Assembly: GCF_009797025.1 (NCBI RefSeq) | Contig: NZ_CP047027.1 | Coordinates: 4,030,001 to 4,094,000 of the forward strand | Direction: 5' to 3' | DNA from: Cellulophaga sp. L1A9 | GTDB lineage: Bacteria; Bacteroidota; Bacteroidia; Flavobacteriales; Flavobacteriaceae | DNA: 64,000 nucleotides | Shown: positions 23,719 to 32,811 of the stretch, piece by piece | How the letters are laid out: each line of letters starts with the position of its first letter | Numbering within the stretch: position 1 is the first letter of the stretch | Notes under the pieces: model-generated | What the model was told of the DNA's origin: nothing | The model's database searches: none | The model's input: only the letters and a program-made list of their open reading frames with translations | Translations under genes and position numbers: made by a program

Positions 23719-24726
23719 TTAGCAGAAAAAATAATAATCTTCGTAAGATTTTAAGTTTAAACTTTCTAGCTGATTTTTAATCTCTTTTTGATCTTCTTGA
23801 TTGGCAACAGTGATAATTAATTGTGGATTCTTAAGGTCTTTTAAAGTTGTAACACTTTGCATTTCCACCCCATATATATGCTTTCCTATCTTCTTCGTGT
23901 TATTGCAAATCCACTTAAAATTAATGTTAGCATCTAGAAGTTTTTGAGCCATTGTTTTTCCTTTTTTACCAGCGCCCCATAGTACTATATTCTTTTGAGT
24001 GTTTAATTCGATTTCTTTAAAATAATCAAATTTTAAATCTAAAAAGGTATTTTCTGCATAATGATCGCTTGTTCTGGATGTTCTTGTAGCATAATCGCGC
24101 CATAAATGCAACACTTCATCGCATGGGATGCATTTTAATTGGTTTTTGTAAAAACGAAATGCTAAATCATAATCTTCAGGATACACCTCGGAATTAAATG
24201 CTCCACAACGTTCAAAATCAGATTTATGCACCATCCAACAAGGGGATGGTATGACGCATTCCTTGTATATTTCGCTAAAATTTTCACCGTGTTCTGTCAA
24301 AGAATTTAACCAACTTTCGTAAGCAGCATACCCATCATTAACACCAATGGCAGAAAAGTATTTAACCTTTCCTACAGCAATATGATGGGTACCATATTGC
24401 TGTAGGGAACGCACCATTACTTCTAGTCTATTGGAAATCATAATGTCATCAGCATCCATTCGTGTTATAAATGTACCCTTCGCTTTACGATAAGCCAATT
24501 GTAATGCCGAAATAATTCCAGCTCCTTCATTGCTTAAAATAGTAAACCGATCATCTTCGAGCGCTAGGGTAGTTGCAATTTGTTTGCTACCATCCGTAGA
24601 AGAATCATCTACAGCGATGACTTCAAAATGGGTATAGGATTGTTCGCTAATGGAAGACAAACATGCTAAAAAGTAGTCTTCTGTGTTTTTGAAAGGGATA
24701 ACAATACTAACTAACGGATTTTGCAT
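23719..24726 (-). CDS. Family 2 glycosyltransferase with C-terminal Rossmann-like domain
   Basis: A 335-residue protein. Residues 1-220 are a GT-A fold glycosyltransferase (IVIPFKNTEDYFLACLSSISEQSYTHFEVIAVDDSSTDGS; DxD in RMDADD; acceptor region CSPWM-like PSPCWMVHKSDF). Residues about 250-335 add a nucleotide-binding-like segment, VLWGAGKKGKTMAQKLLDA, that looks like a Rossmann Gly-rich loop. The acceptor is unknown. It lies between a GIY-YIG-like and an SGNH hydrolase gene, with 17 and 9 bases of spacing, so these may form one unit. Confidence 0.86.
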   Translation of the reverse strand: MQNPLVSIVIPFKNTEDYFLACLSSISEQSYTHFEVIAVDDSSTDGSKQIATTLALEDDRFTILSNEGAGIISALQLAYRKAKGTFITRMDADDIMISNRLEVMVRSLQQYGTHHIAVGKVKYFSAIGVNDGYAAYESWLNSLTEHGENFSEIYKECVIPSPCWMVHKSDFERCGAFNSEVYPEDYDLAFRFYKNQLKCIPCDEVLHLWRDYATRTSRTSDHYAENTFLDLKFDYFKEIELNTQKNIVLWGAGKKGKTMAQKLLDANINFKWICNNTKKIGKHIYGVEMQSVTTLKDLKNPQLIITVANQEDQKEIKNQLESLNLKSYEDYYFFC

Positions 24727-24735
24727 TAAGGGATG

Positions 24736-25443
24736 TTAATTTAATTCTTCCAAAACATTTTTTATAGCTTCTAGAACCAATGGGGTCATAATATCATAAC
24801 CTAGAAGTGTAGGATGCACTCCATCTTCTGAATAGATGTCTTTCATTCCTTTTTTATCATCTACTAGTGCAGCATAATAATCTAAGTAGTAACAATCGTT
24901 TTCTGTAGCATATGTTTTAAGAAAGGCATTCATTTCAATAACACTGTCAGCAGGATCAATACCTGGTTTCCATGCAAACTTATTTGTTGGAAGAATGGAA
25001 GAGATTATAACTTTTATTTGATTGGCTTGGGCTAGTTCTACCATTGATACAATATTGTTTTGAATCATTTTTAATGTAGAAGGTCCTGTATTCCCAGCAA
25101 TGTCATTAATGCCTGCTAGAATTACAACAGCTTTAGGTTTTAAATTGATGACATCTTGCCTAAAACGCAGTAACATCTGTGGCGTTGTTTGTCCGCTGAT
25201 ACCTCTGTTAATGAAGGTGTTGTCCTTAAATAAATCTGGATTTCCATAGTCTATCCAGCCTTGGGTAATAGAATTACCCATAAAAACCACGCGTTGTTCA
25301 TGCTCGTTAGGTAAACCTAAACTGTCGTTTTTTGCTTTAAATCGTTCTAAATTGGGCCAGTCTTGGCTTTGTGCTGTAGCAGTCATAAATAATAATACAC
25401 TTGAAATCTTAAGCCAAAATTTTTTCATAAAATTCGTGGTCAT
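24736..25443 (-). CDS. Secreted SGNH/GDSL hydrolase
   Basis: A 235-residue periplasmic or exported esterase-type enzyme. A signal peptide covers about residues 6-26 (MKKFWLKISSVLLFMTATAQSQ). Block I is FMGNSITQGW (Ser), block II has GISGQ (Gly), block III AGINDIAG (Asn) and block V DGVHPTLLGY (Asp/His), so the catalytic set is complete. This subgroup is often sialate-acetylesterase or platelet-activating-factor acetylhydrolase-like and removes acyl groups from sugars. The substrate is not known. The ATG at 25443 follows directly on the upstream stop; an ATG at 25428 that gives a tighter signal peptide is an alternative. Confidence 0.88.
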   Translation of the reverse strand: MTTNFMKKFWLKISSVLLFMTATAQSQDWPNLERFKAKNDSLGLPNEHEQRVVFMGNSITQGWIDYGNPDLFKDNTFINRGISGQTTPQMLLRFRQDVINLKPKAVVILAGINDIAGNTGPSTLKMIQNNIVSMVELAQANQIKVIISSILPTNKFAWKPGIDPADSVIEMNAFLKTYATENDCYYLDYYAALVDDKKGMKDIYSEDGVHPTLLGYDIMTPLVLEAIKNVLEELN

Positions 25444-25884
25444 TTATAAACTTTCTCGTTCTGTAGTGTTTAAAGAAAGTTCTTCAATAGTTTTGGTTTT
25501 GCTGGGTTTTTGCATGGTTAAATAAAGCATTAACGTAGCACCAATTGTAAAGTACAAAGTATAACCATTAGATAGAAATTGTATAAAGGCTAAAAATGCA
25601 GGCCCTTCTATTAATGCATATTTTAAAATATTAGCTTTTTGGTAAAGTGCTAATTTGGTATTTAAAGTAGCAGAAGAATCTATAGCCGATAGCGCTTTAG
25701 TGTATAGAAATTTACTCGCAAAATATCCTATAACAGCCACAATAGGCACAATGTAAATGAATACATCATTTTCAATGTTAAAGTCATTTACAAAACCAGG
25801 GCCACCGAAAAAAGTAAAAGCAGCGAAGACGGCAAGACTAAGTACTAAAAAAGTGTGAATAATGGTTAATGTTTTAATAGCCAT
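25444..25884 (-). CDS. Four-helix membrane protein, unknown function
   Basis: A 146-residue inner-membrane protein with four hydrophobic segments (TLTIIHTFLVLSLAVFAAFTFF; VFIYIVPIVAVIGYFASKFLY; YALIEGPAFLAFIQFL; YTLYFTIGATLMLYLTMQKP). The frame continues upstream to a TTG at 25914, but the ATG at 25884 (MAIKTL) is the better start. No named domain; similar proteins occur in other flavobacteria. It ends right at the start of the SGNH hydrolase gene. Confidence 0.7.
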   Translation of the reverse strand: MAIKTLTIIHTFLVLSLAVFAAFTFFGGPGFVNDFNIENDVFIYIVPIVAVIGYFASKFLYTKALSAIDSSATLNTKLALYQKANILKYALIEGPAFLAFIQFLSNGYTLYFTIGATLMLYLTMQKPSKTKTIEELSLNTTERESL

Positions 25885-25926
25885 AAAATGTTTTATAGAA
25901 TTTAAAAGTTCCAATTTAAGGTAATT

Positions 25927-26198
25927 TTAGTTCTTGAAAAACCAATACCTTAAAAATAACACAATGACAGTTGTAGTGGCAGCCAATACATTTATCCATC
26001 CATCTATCTGCTGCTTTATACTTTTCTATTTTTGCTTTCATCCTTTTCATAATTTCAGGAGTCGCTTTTTTTAAGACAGGTTTTTCCCCTATAGCTATGA
26101 AGCGGTCAAAATCATTAGAATTTCTTTGTTTTCTTTAAAAGCTTTCTGTTAGCTTTCAAAGACTTAATAGCATGTAACATGTGTCCTCCTCCACTCAT
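25927..26198 (-). pseudogene. Small membrane protein gene broken by two frameshifts
   Basis: Read on the minus strand from an ATG at 26198, frame 1 gives MSGGGHMLHAIKSLKANRKLL and then stops at TAA. A second frame continues with GEKPVLKKATPEIMKRMKAK and IEKYKAADRW. A third frame gives a hydrophobic helix (NVLAATTTVIVLFL) ending YWFFKN and TAA at 25927. The first shift lies in an A-rich tract near 26120-26135. The second is explained by a tandem duplication of GATG at 25997-26004. Joined, the parts make a protein of about 90 residues like the short 'SGGG' membrane proteins of flavobacteria. A sequencing error could explain the first shift. Confidence 0.65.
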
Positions 26199-26528
26199 AA
26201 CAGATTGATTTATATTCACTTATTAGTATATTTTATAGACAATAAGTTACAAGTAATGGATAAAATATAGTGCTAAAGCAGCACCTCAAATGTAAGAGCT
26301 GAAATGTAAGAACAAACTCAATCGTTTGCTAAAATACTGATATATAGTTGTTTGTATTTAAAATTTACATTGTGGCAATGTTAAAAATAACTTATTCTAA
26401 CCTTTAAGTAACATCTTAACCTTTTTATAAGAATGGGATAATAAAAGCAAAATACTGTAGTAACATAGCTCTTAAGGTTTATAGATAGTTTTGGCAACGA
26501 GAATAAATAACTATAAACTAAAAATTTT
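26199..26528. other. Intergenic region upstream of the PhoX-like gene
   Basis: About 330 bases of AT-rich sequence. Apart from the TAGTTTTG promoter box at 26486-26493 I see no gene, RNA or strong repeat. An open minus-strand frame reaching in from 26884 is a shadow of the collagen-like codons. Confidence 0.5.
26486..26493 (+). promoter_or_regulatory. -7 promoter box TAGTTTTG
   Basis: A TAnnTTTG match 35 bases before the ATG at 26529. It is the likely promoter for the PhoX-like lipoprotein and the di-haem peroxidase. Confidence 0.4.
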
Positions 26529-28061
26529 ATGAAAACCTTTAAATCAACTTTTTTAAGTGCCTTATTGCTTTCTGCATTGGCATTAACTTTTAACAGCTGT
26601 AACCCAGAAGATGGGGTAGACGGCACAGATGGTATGGCTGGCGTTGATGGTGCTGACGGCGCAGACGGAATTGATGGGGTAGACGGAATGGATGCTTCGG
26701 TATATTTGGCAAACTCAAAATCACCAAATTTATTTAAAGTAACCAGTGATTTCGTGAACTTAAAAATGTCCTTATTATTAACTTCAGAAGATATTATTCC
26801 TAATTCACCAGATTTCGTGTATGGTTCTCTAGCAGATGGTGCGGGATTATTAGATAACGGTGATGATACGTTTACTTTAATCAATAATATAGAAGGTGAT
26901 TATTCTATTGCGCGTATCATGTTGAATAAAAACTTGAGACCTTTTTATGGGGAATATATTTTAAATGCTGAAGCGACTGCATCAACAGCTATGTGTTCTG
27001 GTACTTTAATTACCAATGGAGAACACGGATTTGGACCTTTATATTTATCAGGTGGCGAATGGGGTGGTGCTTCAAAAGGAGTGTTTGTTGTAGATCCTGC
27101 AAAAAGTGCAGATGCGGCTAGTACAGGAGAAATGTTGCCTGCTTTAGGCCAATGGTCTACAGAAAATGCTGTGCCAATTGGTAAAGATGCTTATGCAGAT
27201 AAAACAGTAGTATTTATTGGTGATGATCACGCAGATAATAGTGTGCCTTCTGGTCAATTAGGAATGTATGTTGGTGACAGAGGTGATTTAAGTGGTGGAA
27301 AATTATACGGCTTAAAAGTTACTTCTTCTGGTGTCGATTTTGAAATGGATATGGAAGAAGGTACTGAGTATGATGTTGAATTTGTAGAACTTGAAGAGAA
27401 AGAAATTGATGCATTGGATGCGGAAGCAAAAGCAAAAGGTGTCATGGGCTTTTCTAGATTAGAAGATATTGATTGGAGAAGAGGTTCAGCTGCCAACCAA
27501 AGAGAAATTTATTTTTGTGTTACAGGTCGTTACAGTGCAGATTTAGTAGGTAAAGGATCTATTTTAGGTCGTGTTTATAAAGTAGTATTAAATGAAAATG
27601 ACCCAACTGGAGCAGCAAAAATTACGTGTGTTTTAGATGGTGATATAGTAGGCGGAAAGGCTGAAGGGTTTCATTCTCCAGATAACATTTTAGTTACTGA
27701 AAATTACGCTTATATTCAAGAAGATCCTAACGGATATTTAGATACAGCAGTAAATGGTTATGCAAAATTATACCAATATAATCTTGCAACAGGAGAAATT
27801 AAAACAGTTTTAGAATGCGATCAGAATAGAGCTGAAAGCTTGGGGTATGGTACCGTTGCAAGTACCTGGGAAATTACAGGTATGATTGATGTTACTGATG
27901 TTGTGAATAACGGCGAAAACACCTTTATAGTAATGACTCAAAACCACGGTTGGGAGCCAGCAGACGGTACATCTTTTACGGATCCTAAAGCTGTTTCAGA
28001 TATATCATCGGCAACTAAAGAAGGTTCAATGATGTACATGATTAAAGGTTTAGATAGATAA
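26529..28061 (+). CDS. PhoX-like (DUF839) lipoprotein with collagen-like linker
   Basis: A 510-residue lipoprotein: signal peptide with lipobox ending at Cys24 (LALTFNSC). Residues about 29-55 are a run of Gly-x-Asp/Met triplets (GVDGTDGMAGVDG...), a collagen-like spacer. The rest resembles the PhoX/DUF839 beta-propeller phosphatase family: GEHGFGPLYLSGGEWG, GLKVTSSGVDFEM, FSRLEDIDWRRG (the Glu/Asp region that binds metal in PhoX), EIYFCVTGR and FHSPDNILV. PhoX enzymes are Ca/Fe-dependent alkaline phosphatases. I cannot confirm all ligands, so activity is inferred. The lipoprotein anchor instead of the Tat signal of classical PhoX is notable. It is 15 bases upstream of a di-haem peroxidase gene. 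Confidence 0.75.
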   Translation: MKTFKSTFLSALLLSALALTFNSCNPEDGVDGTDGMAGVDGADGADGIDGVDGMDASVYLANSKSPNLFKVTSDFVNLKMSLLLTSEDIIPNSPDFVYGSLADGAGLLDNGDDTFTLINNIEGDYSIARIMLNKNLRPFYGEYILNAEATASTAMCSGTLITNGEHGFGPLYLSGGEWGGASKGVFVVDPAKSADAASTGEMLPALGQWSTENAVPIGKDAYADKTVVFIGDDHADNSVPSGQLGMYVGDRGDLSGGKLYGLKVTSSGVDFEMDMEEGTEYDVEFVELEEKEIDALDAEAKAKGVMGFSRLEDIDWRRGSAANQREIYFCVTGRYSADLVGKGSILGRVYKVVLNENDPTGAAKITCVLDGDIVGGKAEGFHSPDNILVTENYAYIQEDPNGYLDTAVNGYAKLYQYNLATGEIKTVLECDQNRAESLGYGTVASTWEITGMIDVTDVVNNGENTFIVMTQNHGWEPADGTSFTDPKAVSDISSATKEGSMMYMIKGLDR

Positions 28062-28076
28062 TATTGAAGAAACATC

Positions 28077-29873
28077 ATGAATAAAATACTATTTATGAAA
28101 GCTAAGGCATATACTTTTGGTATATGTCTTTTGCTTTTACTAACAACTGCTTGTAAAAACGATAAAAAACCAATTGCCTTAGTAACTACAGACGATGAAA
28201 TAACTAAATTTTATAAGTCAGAATTAAATGATTGTATTCAGTACTTAGATGCTATAGCGGGTACAAATGAGACAAAAATTAATGTTGATTTATACAAAAA
28301 AGCGCGATTTAAGTTTAAAGCTATTGAACCCATCTTGTCCGCTATTGATAAGAATAATTACAAGTCCCTCAATGCACCGAATATTTTGCAAGTGCAAGAA
28401 GAAGATCTTACGGATATTAAGATCAGAAACCCCTTTGGGTTTCAGGTGATAGAAGAATTACTTTTTGATCCTGAGGCAGACAGTTTAGCACTATATAATA
28501 CTATAAATCTAACAAAAAACCGACTCAAACTAATTGAAAAAAATACGCAAATAAATCTTAAAGATCATCATTTAATATGGCTTTTCAGAAACCAAATTGT
28601 ACGTACAGCCACAACAGGTATTACTGGTTTTGATTCTCCTGTATTAGGGCAATCTTTGTTAGAGTGCCAAACAACCTACCAAACCTTAATTGATTTAACA
28701 GAGATTCTAAAAGCAAAATTTAATTCCAATACCTTATATGTAGCGCTAATAGATTCATTCAAGAATTCAATTTCAGCGCTAAATCATGATTTTGACAGCT
28801 TTGATCGCTATGGTTTTATTCAAAACAATACGGACAAGCAATTAGAATTATTGGTAAAAGTTCAAAAAGATTGGAAGGTTCAGTTTCCGTTTGAAATGGC
28901 TATTTCCAATGATGCAACTTCTCTTTTTGATTCCAATACACTGAATGTATTTTATTTTTCAGACTACAAAAGTGATACGTTAAGATTGAAAGAAAAGCAG
29001 CTATTAGGAGAGCAGTTATTCAATGATAAAATGTTATCTAAAAATTATGAAATGGCTTGCGCTACTTGTCATATAAAGGATAAAGCTTTTACAGATGGCA
29101 AAAAAACATTCGATAAAAATCAAATAAGAAATACACCAACCTTACGCTATGCGGCATATCAACAAACGTTTTTTATGGATGGGCGTTCCGGTAGTTTAGA
29201 AGGCCAAATAGTTGGAGTTGCCGATAATCACGACGAGTTTAATTTGCCAATGGATTCTATTGTAAATCGGGTACTCAAAGAACAGCATTATAAAATTCAA
29301 TTTGACACGCTATATCAAGGCAAAAGAATGGAATATAATGTTAGGCATGCCATAGCTTCTTATATCAGAACTTTAAATAGTTTTGACTCTAAGTTTGATA
29401 AAAACATAAATGGACTTGAAGATACATTGACAGAAGAAGAAATTTCTGGATTTAATTTATTCATGGGAAAGGCCGTTTGTGCTACTTGTCACTTTGCACC
29501 TTTATTTAACGGAACCGTACCACCTGATTATAAAGATACCGAAATGGAATTGATAGGTGTACCTGAACAAAATGATACTATTAATGCCGTAATTAGTAGT
29601 GACTTAGGTAGGTATGATAAGTTTAAAACAGAAGAGCGGAAACATTTTTTTAAGACACCGACGGTAAGAAATGTTGAAAAAACAGCACCTTATATGCATA
29701 ATGGAGTGTATACATCATTAGAACAAGTGGTTGATTTTTATAACAGAGGTGGAGGGCAAGGAATAGGAATTGAAGAAGAACATCAAACGCTTCCTTTTGA
29801 TAATTTGCAATTGACTAAAAAGGAGCAGGCTGAATTAGTTGCATTTATGAAAACATTAACCGATTCAGAATAA
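28077..29873 (+). CDS. Di-haem cytochrome c peroxidase (MauG/CcpA family) with N-terminal extension
   Basis: A 598-residue lipoprotein: hydrophobic leader and lipobox LLLLTTAC. Residues about 40-290 are a helical extension without haem motifs, somewhat imelysin-like. The peroxidase core follows, with two c-type haem sites, CATCHIKDKAFTDG and CATCHFAPLFNG, and the distal-ligand region FKTPTVRNVEKTAPYMHNGVYTSLEQV. The family reduces H2O2 in the periplasm, or in MauG relatives oxidises protein residues. The start could also be the ATG at 28095. It probably shares the promoter of the PhoX-like gene. The pairing suggests the peroxidase acts with, or matures, the neighbouring protein; that is inference. 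Confidence 0.9.
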   Translation: MNKILFMKAKAYTFGICLLLLLTTACKNDKKPIALVTTDDEITKFYKSELNDCIQYLDAIAGTNETKINVDLYKKARFKFKAIEPILSAIDKNNYKSLNAPNILQVQEEDLTDIKIRNPFGFQVIEELLFDPEADSLALYNTINLTKNRLKLIEKNTQINLKDHHLIWLFRNQIVRTATTGITGFDSPVLGQSLLECQTTYQTLIDLTEILKAKFNSNTLYVALIDSFKNSISALNHDFDSFDRYGFIQNNTDKQLELLVKVQKDWKVQFPFEMAISNDATSLFDSNTLNVFYFSDYKSDTLRLKEKQLLGEQLFNDKMLSKNYEMACATCHIKDKAFTDGKKTFDKNQIRNTPTLRYAAYQQTFFMDGRSGSLEGQIVGVADNHDEFNLPMDSIVNRVLKEQHYKIQFDTLYQGKRMEYNVRHAIASYIRTLNSFDSKFDKNINGLEDTLTEEEISGFNLFMGKAVCATCHFAPLFNGTVPPDYKDTEMELIGVPEQNDTINAVISSDLGRYDKFKTEERKHFFKTPTVRNVEKTAPYMHNGVYTSLEQVVDFYNRGGGQGIGIEEEHQTLPFDNLQLTKKEQAELVAFMKTLTDSE

Positions 29874-29881
29874 GATAGTTT

Positions 29882-29906
29882 AATCCTCTCAACTTTTGAG
29901 GGGGTT
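29882..29906. terminator. Terminator between convergent genes
   Basis: An 11-bp stem including two G-T pairs (arms AATCCTCTCAA and TTGAGGGGGTT, loop CTT) and a following A/T-rich stretch. It touches the stop codon of the TIGR02757 gene. Confidence 0.6.
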
Positions 29907-30669
29907 AAAACTTCTCAAAAACACCTAATCCGAACAAAGCAAAATCATACTTAACAGGGTCATTTGCATCCATTTTGCGTAGACTAGCATCTAATTCTGC
30001 CAAGGCCTTAGCATCGTTTTGTTTTCGTTTTAAAAGTTTCAATTTACGCGCTACATTCCCAGAATGCACATCTAGCGGACACGATAAATAGGCAGTTGGA
30101 ATGGTATCCCAGATACCAAAATCGACACCTGTAACCGCATCTCGGACCATCCAACGTAAAAACATATTAATACGCTTAGCGGCAGAACCTTTCATGGGAT
30201 CTGAAACATGTTTAGTAGTTCTGCTTGGGTGTGGGATTTCAAAAAATACTCTTTTAAATCCCGAAATGGCAGGTTGTAATGATTTATCAGCAATATTGGC
30301 TTTAAACACAGCTTCTAATCCACCATGATTTAAATAAATATTCTGCAGACTTTTAATAAAAAATTTCAGATCTTCTCCATTAAAGGTGCGGTGAACAAAT
30401 TCATCAAATCTAGCAAGATCTTCTTCTTGATGATTTAAAATGAAATCATAAGGCGAGTTATCTAACAAGGCCATCATTTTTTTCGCATTGGTAATAATAC
30501 TTTTTCTATTCCCCCAAGCAATAGTAGCGGTTAGAAAAGCACTTATTTCCACATCTTCTTTACGGGTAAATGTATGTGGAATTTGGATAGGATCGGTATC
30601 TAAAAAAGTAGGATGGTTGTATTGAATCACTTTTTCGTCAAGAAATAGTTTAAGCTCTGCTTTCTTCAT
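29905..30669 (-). CDS. TIGR02757/DUF2400 family protein
   Basis: A 254-residue cytoplasmic protein that matches TIGR02757: HPTFLDTDPIQIPHTFTRKEDVEISAFLTATIAWGNRKSI at the start, and RWMVRDAVTGVDFGIWDTIPTAYLSCPLDVHSGNVARKLKL in the second half. The last part resembles HhH-type DNA glycosylase architecture in spacing, and some have proposed a DNA-related role, but no activity is known. It is the last gene of a three-gene minus-strand set: its ATG shares one base with the CPBP stop. Confidence 0.88.
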   Translation of the reverse strand: MKKAELKLFLDEKVIQYNHPTFLDTDPIQIPHTFTRKEDVEISAFLTATIAWGNRKSIITNAKKMMALLDNSPYDFILNHQEEDLARFDEFVHRTFNGEDLKFFIKSLQNIYLNHGGLEAVFKANIADKSLQPAISGFKRVFFEIPHPSRTTKHVSDPMKGSAAKRINMFLRWMVRDAVTGVDFGIWDTIPTAYLSCPLDVHSGNVARKLKLLKRKQNDAKALAELDASLRKMDANDPVKYDFALFGLGVFEKF

Positions 30670-31226
30670 TAAGGAATGGTTTCTCCTGCAAATTTAAAGA
30701 ATAACATTGGAGTGAGTAAAATTCCATTATGTAACCCATGCAATAACATAGACCAAACAAGGCCTAATTTAACCCGAGTAAATCCTAAAAAAATTCCTGC
30801 AGAAATTTGAGGGAGTACCAATACTGGTGCCAACCATAGATGTTCTGCATATGCTTCAAAATTACTTAAGTGTACGGCTCCAAACAGAAAGACAGAGACG
30901 TAATAGGCGTATTTAAAATATTTTGGATTTTTAAAGAAGGTTAAGCTTCCTCTAAAAATTAACTCTTCTACGACGGGAGCTAGAATGACTGCTAAAAAAA
31001 AGATGATATATGCTGGATATTTTTCAAACATCTCACCTACGCCATGTGCTCCTAAGTCTGCTCCAGCCGCAGTAGTAACAACTCCCATTACTATCCCGAG
31101 AATAAAACTAAAGGCTATATTTAAAATCAATATTTTTTTTAGAAGGGACCATTTTTCTGAATTTTGCAAATCAGGGTATGGTTCATTTATGGGATTTTTA
31201 AAATAGTCCCAAATTTCAGAAATCAT
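30669..31226 (-). CDS. CPBP-family intramembrane glutamic endopeptidase
   Basis: A 185-residue inner-membrane protein with about five helices and the Abi/CAAX protease motifs: EELIFRGSL (Glu-Glu-x3-Arg), the following HLSNF, and HGLHNG near the C-terminus. Such proteases cleave within or next to the membrane. Bacterial members act in peptide maturation, immunity to bacteriocins or unknown processes. Its start overlaps the stop of the LolD-like gene by four bases. Confidence 0.88.
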   Translation of the reverse strand: MISEIWDYFKNPINEPYPDLQNSEKWSLLKKILILNIAFSFILGIVMGVVTTAAGADLGAHGVGEMFEKYPAYIIFFLAVILAPVVEELIFRGSLTFFKNPKYFKYAYYVSVFLFGAVHLSNFEAYAEHLWLAPVLVLPQISAGIFLGFTRVKLGLVWSMLLHGLHNGILLTPMLFFKFAGETIP

Positions 31227-31891
31227 ACTGAAGCCAACATTTTACCATCTACCATGGTGAGTTTTCTATCTGCCATCTCTGCCAACTCCTCGTTATGTGT
31301 AACAATAACAAAGGTTTGTCCAAATTCATCCCTTAGTTTAAAAAATAATTTATGAAGGTTATCAGCGCTTTCAGTATCTAAATTTCCACTAGGTTCATCG
31401 GCAAAAATAACACTGGGGCTATTTACTAAAGCCCTTGCCACAGCAACACGTTGTTGTTCTCCTCCAGAGAGTTCATTTGGTTTATGATGATACCGGTGTG
31501 ATAAGCCTAAGAAATCTAACAATTCTTTTGCTCTTTTTTCAGCATCACTCTTTGAGGTGTTTTTTATAAAAGCGGGAATACATACATTTTCTAAAGCAGT
31601 AAATTCTGGTAATAATTGGTGAAATTGAAAAATGAAACCTATATTTTCATTTCTAAATTTAGCAAGTTCTCTTTCCGATAAAGCTGTAATATCTTTACCT
31701 TTTATTAAAAGTTTACTTTCGCGTTTGTTAGACTGTATATCTAAGGTGCCTAGGATTTGTAGAAGCGTTGTTTTACCAGCACCAGATGGACCTACAATAG
31801 ATACAATTTCTCCTTTAGTAATGTGTAAATCAACTCCTTTTAAAACCTGAAGATCTCCATAATATTTCTGGATATTTTCTGCCTTTATCAT
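31223..31891 (-). CDS. ABC transporter ATP-binding protein, LolD-like
   Basis: A 222-residue ATPase with Walker [11 protein letters not shown]-loop [10 protein letters not shown], signature LSGGEQQRV, Walker [13 protein letters not shown] and H-loop VTHNEEL. The sequence is typical of the LolD/MacB group that powers lipoprotein or substrate extraction through FtsX-type permeases. No permease gene is next to it; instead it is coupled to a CPBP protease gene. In Bacteroidota LolD is often encoded apart from LolC/E, so this can still be the Lol ATPase. Confidence 0.9.
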   Translation of the reverse strand: MIKAENIQKYYGDLQVLKGVDLHITKGEIVSIVGPSGAGKTTLLQILGTLDIQSNKRESKLLIKGKDITALSERELAKFRNENIGFIFQFHQLLPEFTALENVCIPAFIKNTSKSDAEKRAKELLDFLGLSHRYHHKPNELSGGEQQRVAVARALVNSPSVIFADEPSGNLDTESADNLHKLFFKLRDEFGQTFVIVTHNEELAEMADRKLTMVDGKMLASV

Positions 31892-32035
31892 TCTTATAAA
31901 ATTATGGGCATGAAAGTAAGCATTAGCCTAGACATGACAAAACAGGACCTTTATATTGATGCGTTTTTAGCGTCATATAAGAGAATCTCTATTCCGCTAT
32001 AACGAAATAGAATAAAAGAGTTCAGGATAGTATAT

Positions 32036-32043
32036 TACCTTTG
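32036..32043 (+). promoter_or_regulatory. -7 promoter box TACCTTTG (upstream of folE)
   Basis: The first of two TAnnTTTG matches in the 258-base gap before folE, 107 bases from the ATG at 32150. Only one of the two need be active. Confidence 0.3.
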
Positions 32044-32090
32044 TGGGCGAATTAATTATTTTATTTTCATTTTTTAATGGATTTAATGAT

Positions 32091-32098
32091 TAGATTTG
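32091..32098 (+). promoter_or_regulatory. -7 promoter box TAGATTTG (upstream of folE)
   Basis: A second TAnnTTTG match, 52 bases before the folE ATG. Confidence 0.35.
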
Positions 32099-32149
32099 TT
32101 TAAGTATTTTACTTAAATAGTAAACAAAATAGCTTTAAAAAGAAATTTA

Positions 32150-32749
32150 ATGGCACCATATAAAAAGTTTGAAGAATATAATATTGAAATCACTGATGAT
32201 GTTCGTAGCAATTACAAAACAATAATTGAAGGAGTAGGTGAAGATATTACCAGAGAAGGTTTGGTGAAAACGCCTGAACGAGCAGCAAAAGCAATGCTTT
32301 ATTTAACACAAGGATATCAACAAGACCCTGTTGCTATTTTAAAAGGAGCAATGTTCAAAGAATCTTATGACGACATGGTTATCATTAAAGACATAGAGTT
32401 ATATTCACTTTGCGAGCATCATATGTTGCCATTTTTTGGGAAAGCACATATTGCTTACATTCCAAACGGTCACATTGTTGGGTTAAGTAAAATTCCTCGG
32501 GTGGTAGATGTTTTTTCTAGACGTTTACAAGTTCAAGAACGTTTAACTCATGATATTTTGGAGTGTTTAAATGATACTTTAAAACCAAAAGGTGTAGCAG
32601 TAGTTATAGAAGCTTCACATATGTGTATGATGATGCGTGGTGTTCAAAAACAAAATTCTGTTACGACCACCTCAGGATTTAGAGGGCAGTTTGAAAAGCA
32701 AGAAACAAGAAATGAATTTTTAAAATTGATCAGTTCTAAGCTTTCTTAA
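32150..32749 (+). CDS. folE: GTP cyclohydrolase I
   Basis: A 199-residue enzyme that converts GTP to 7,8-dihydroneopterin triphosphate, the first step of folate (and pterin) synthesis in the cytoplasm. Motifs: [16 protein letters not shown], the zinc-binding region [15 protein letters not shown] (Cys88, His91), [30 protein letters not shown], and [15 protein letters not shown] with the second Zn Cys. This is the zinc-dependent FolE (IA) type. Length is usual for the family. The next gene begins 62 bases on. Confidence 0.97.
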   Translation: MAPYKKFEEYNIEITDDVRSNYKTIIEGVGEDITREGLVKTPERAAKAMLYLTQGYQQDPVAILKGAMFKESYDDMVIIKDIELYSLCEHHMLPFFGKAHIAYIPNGHIVGLSKIPRVVDVFSRRLQVQERLTHDILECLNDTLKPKGVAVVIEASHMCMMMRGVQKQNSVTTTSGFRGQFEKQETRNEFLKLISSKLS

Positions 32750-32811
32750 GTAAAACTTTATTTTTTTGGCATCTATTTTGATTATAATTAATTAAAATAG
32801 TAAATTTAAAT

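Noticed and set aside
26381..26884. Minus-strand frame rich in Pro/Ser (STPSIPSAPS)
   Set aside because: Mirror of the collagen-like Gly-Asp codons of the PhoX-like gene.
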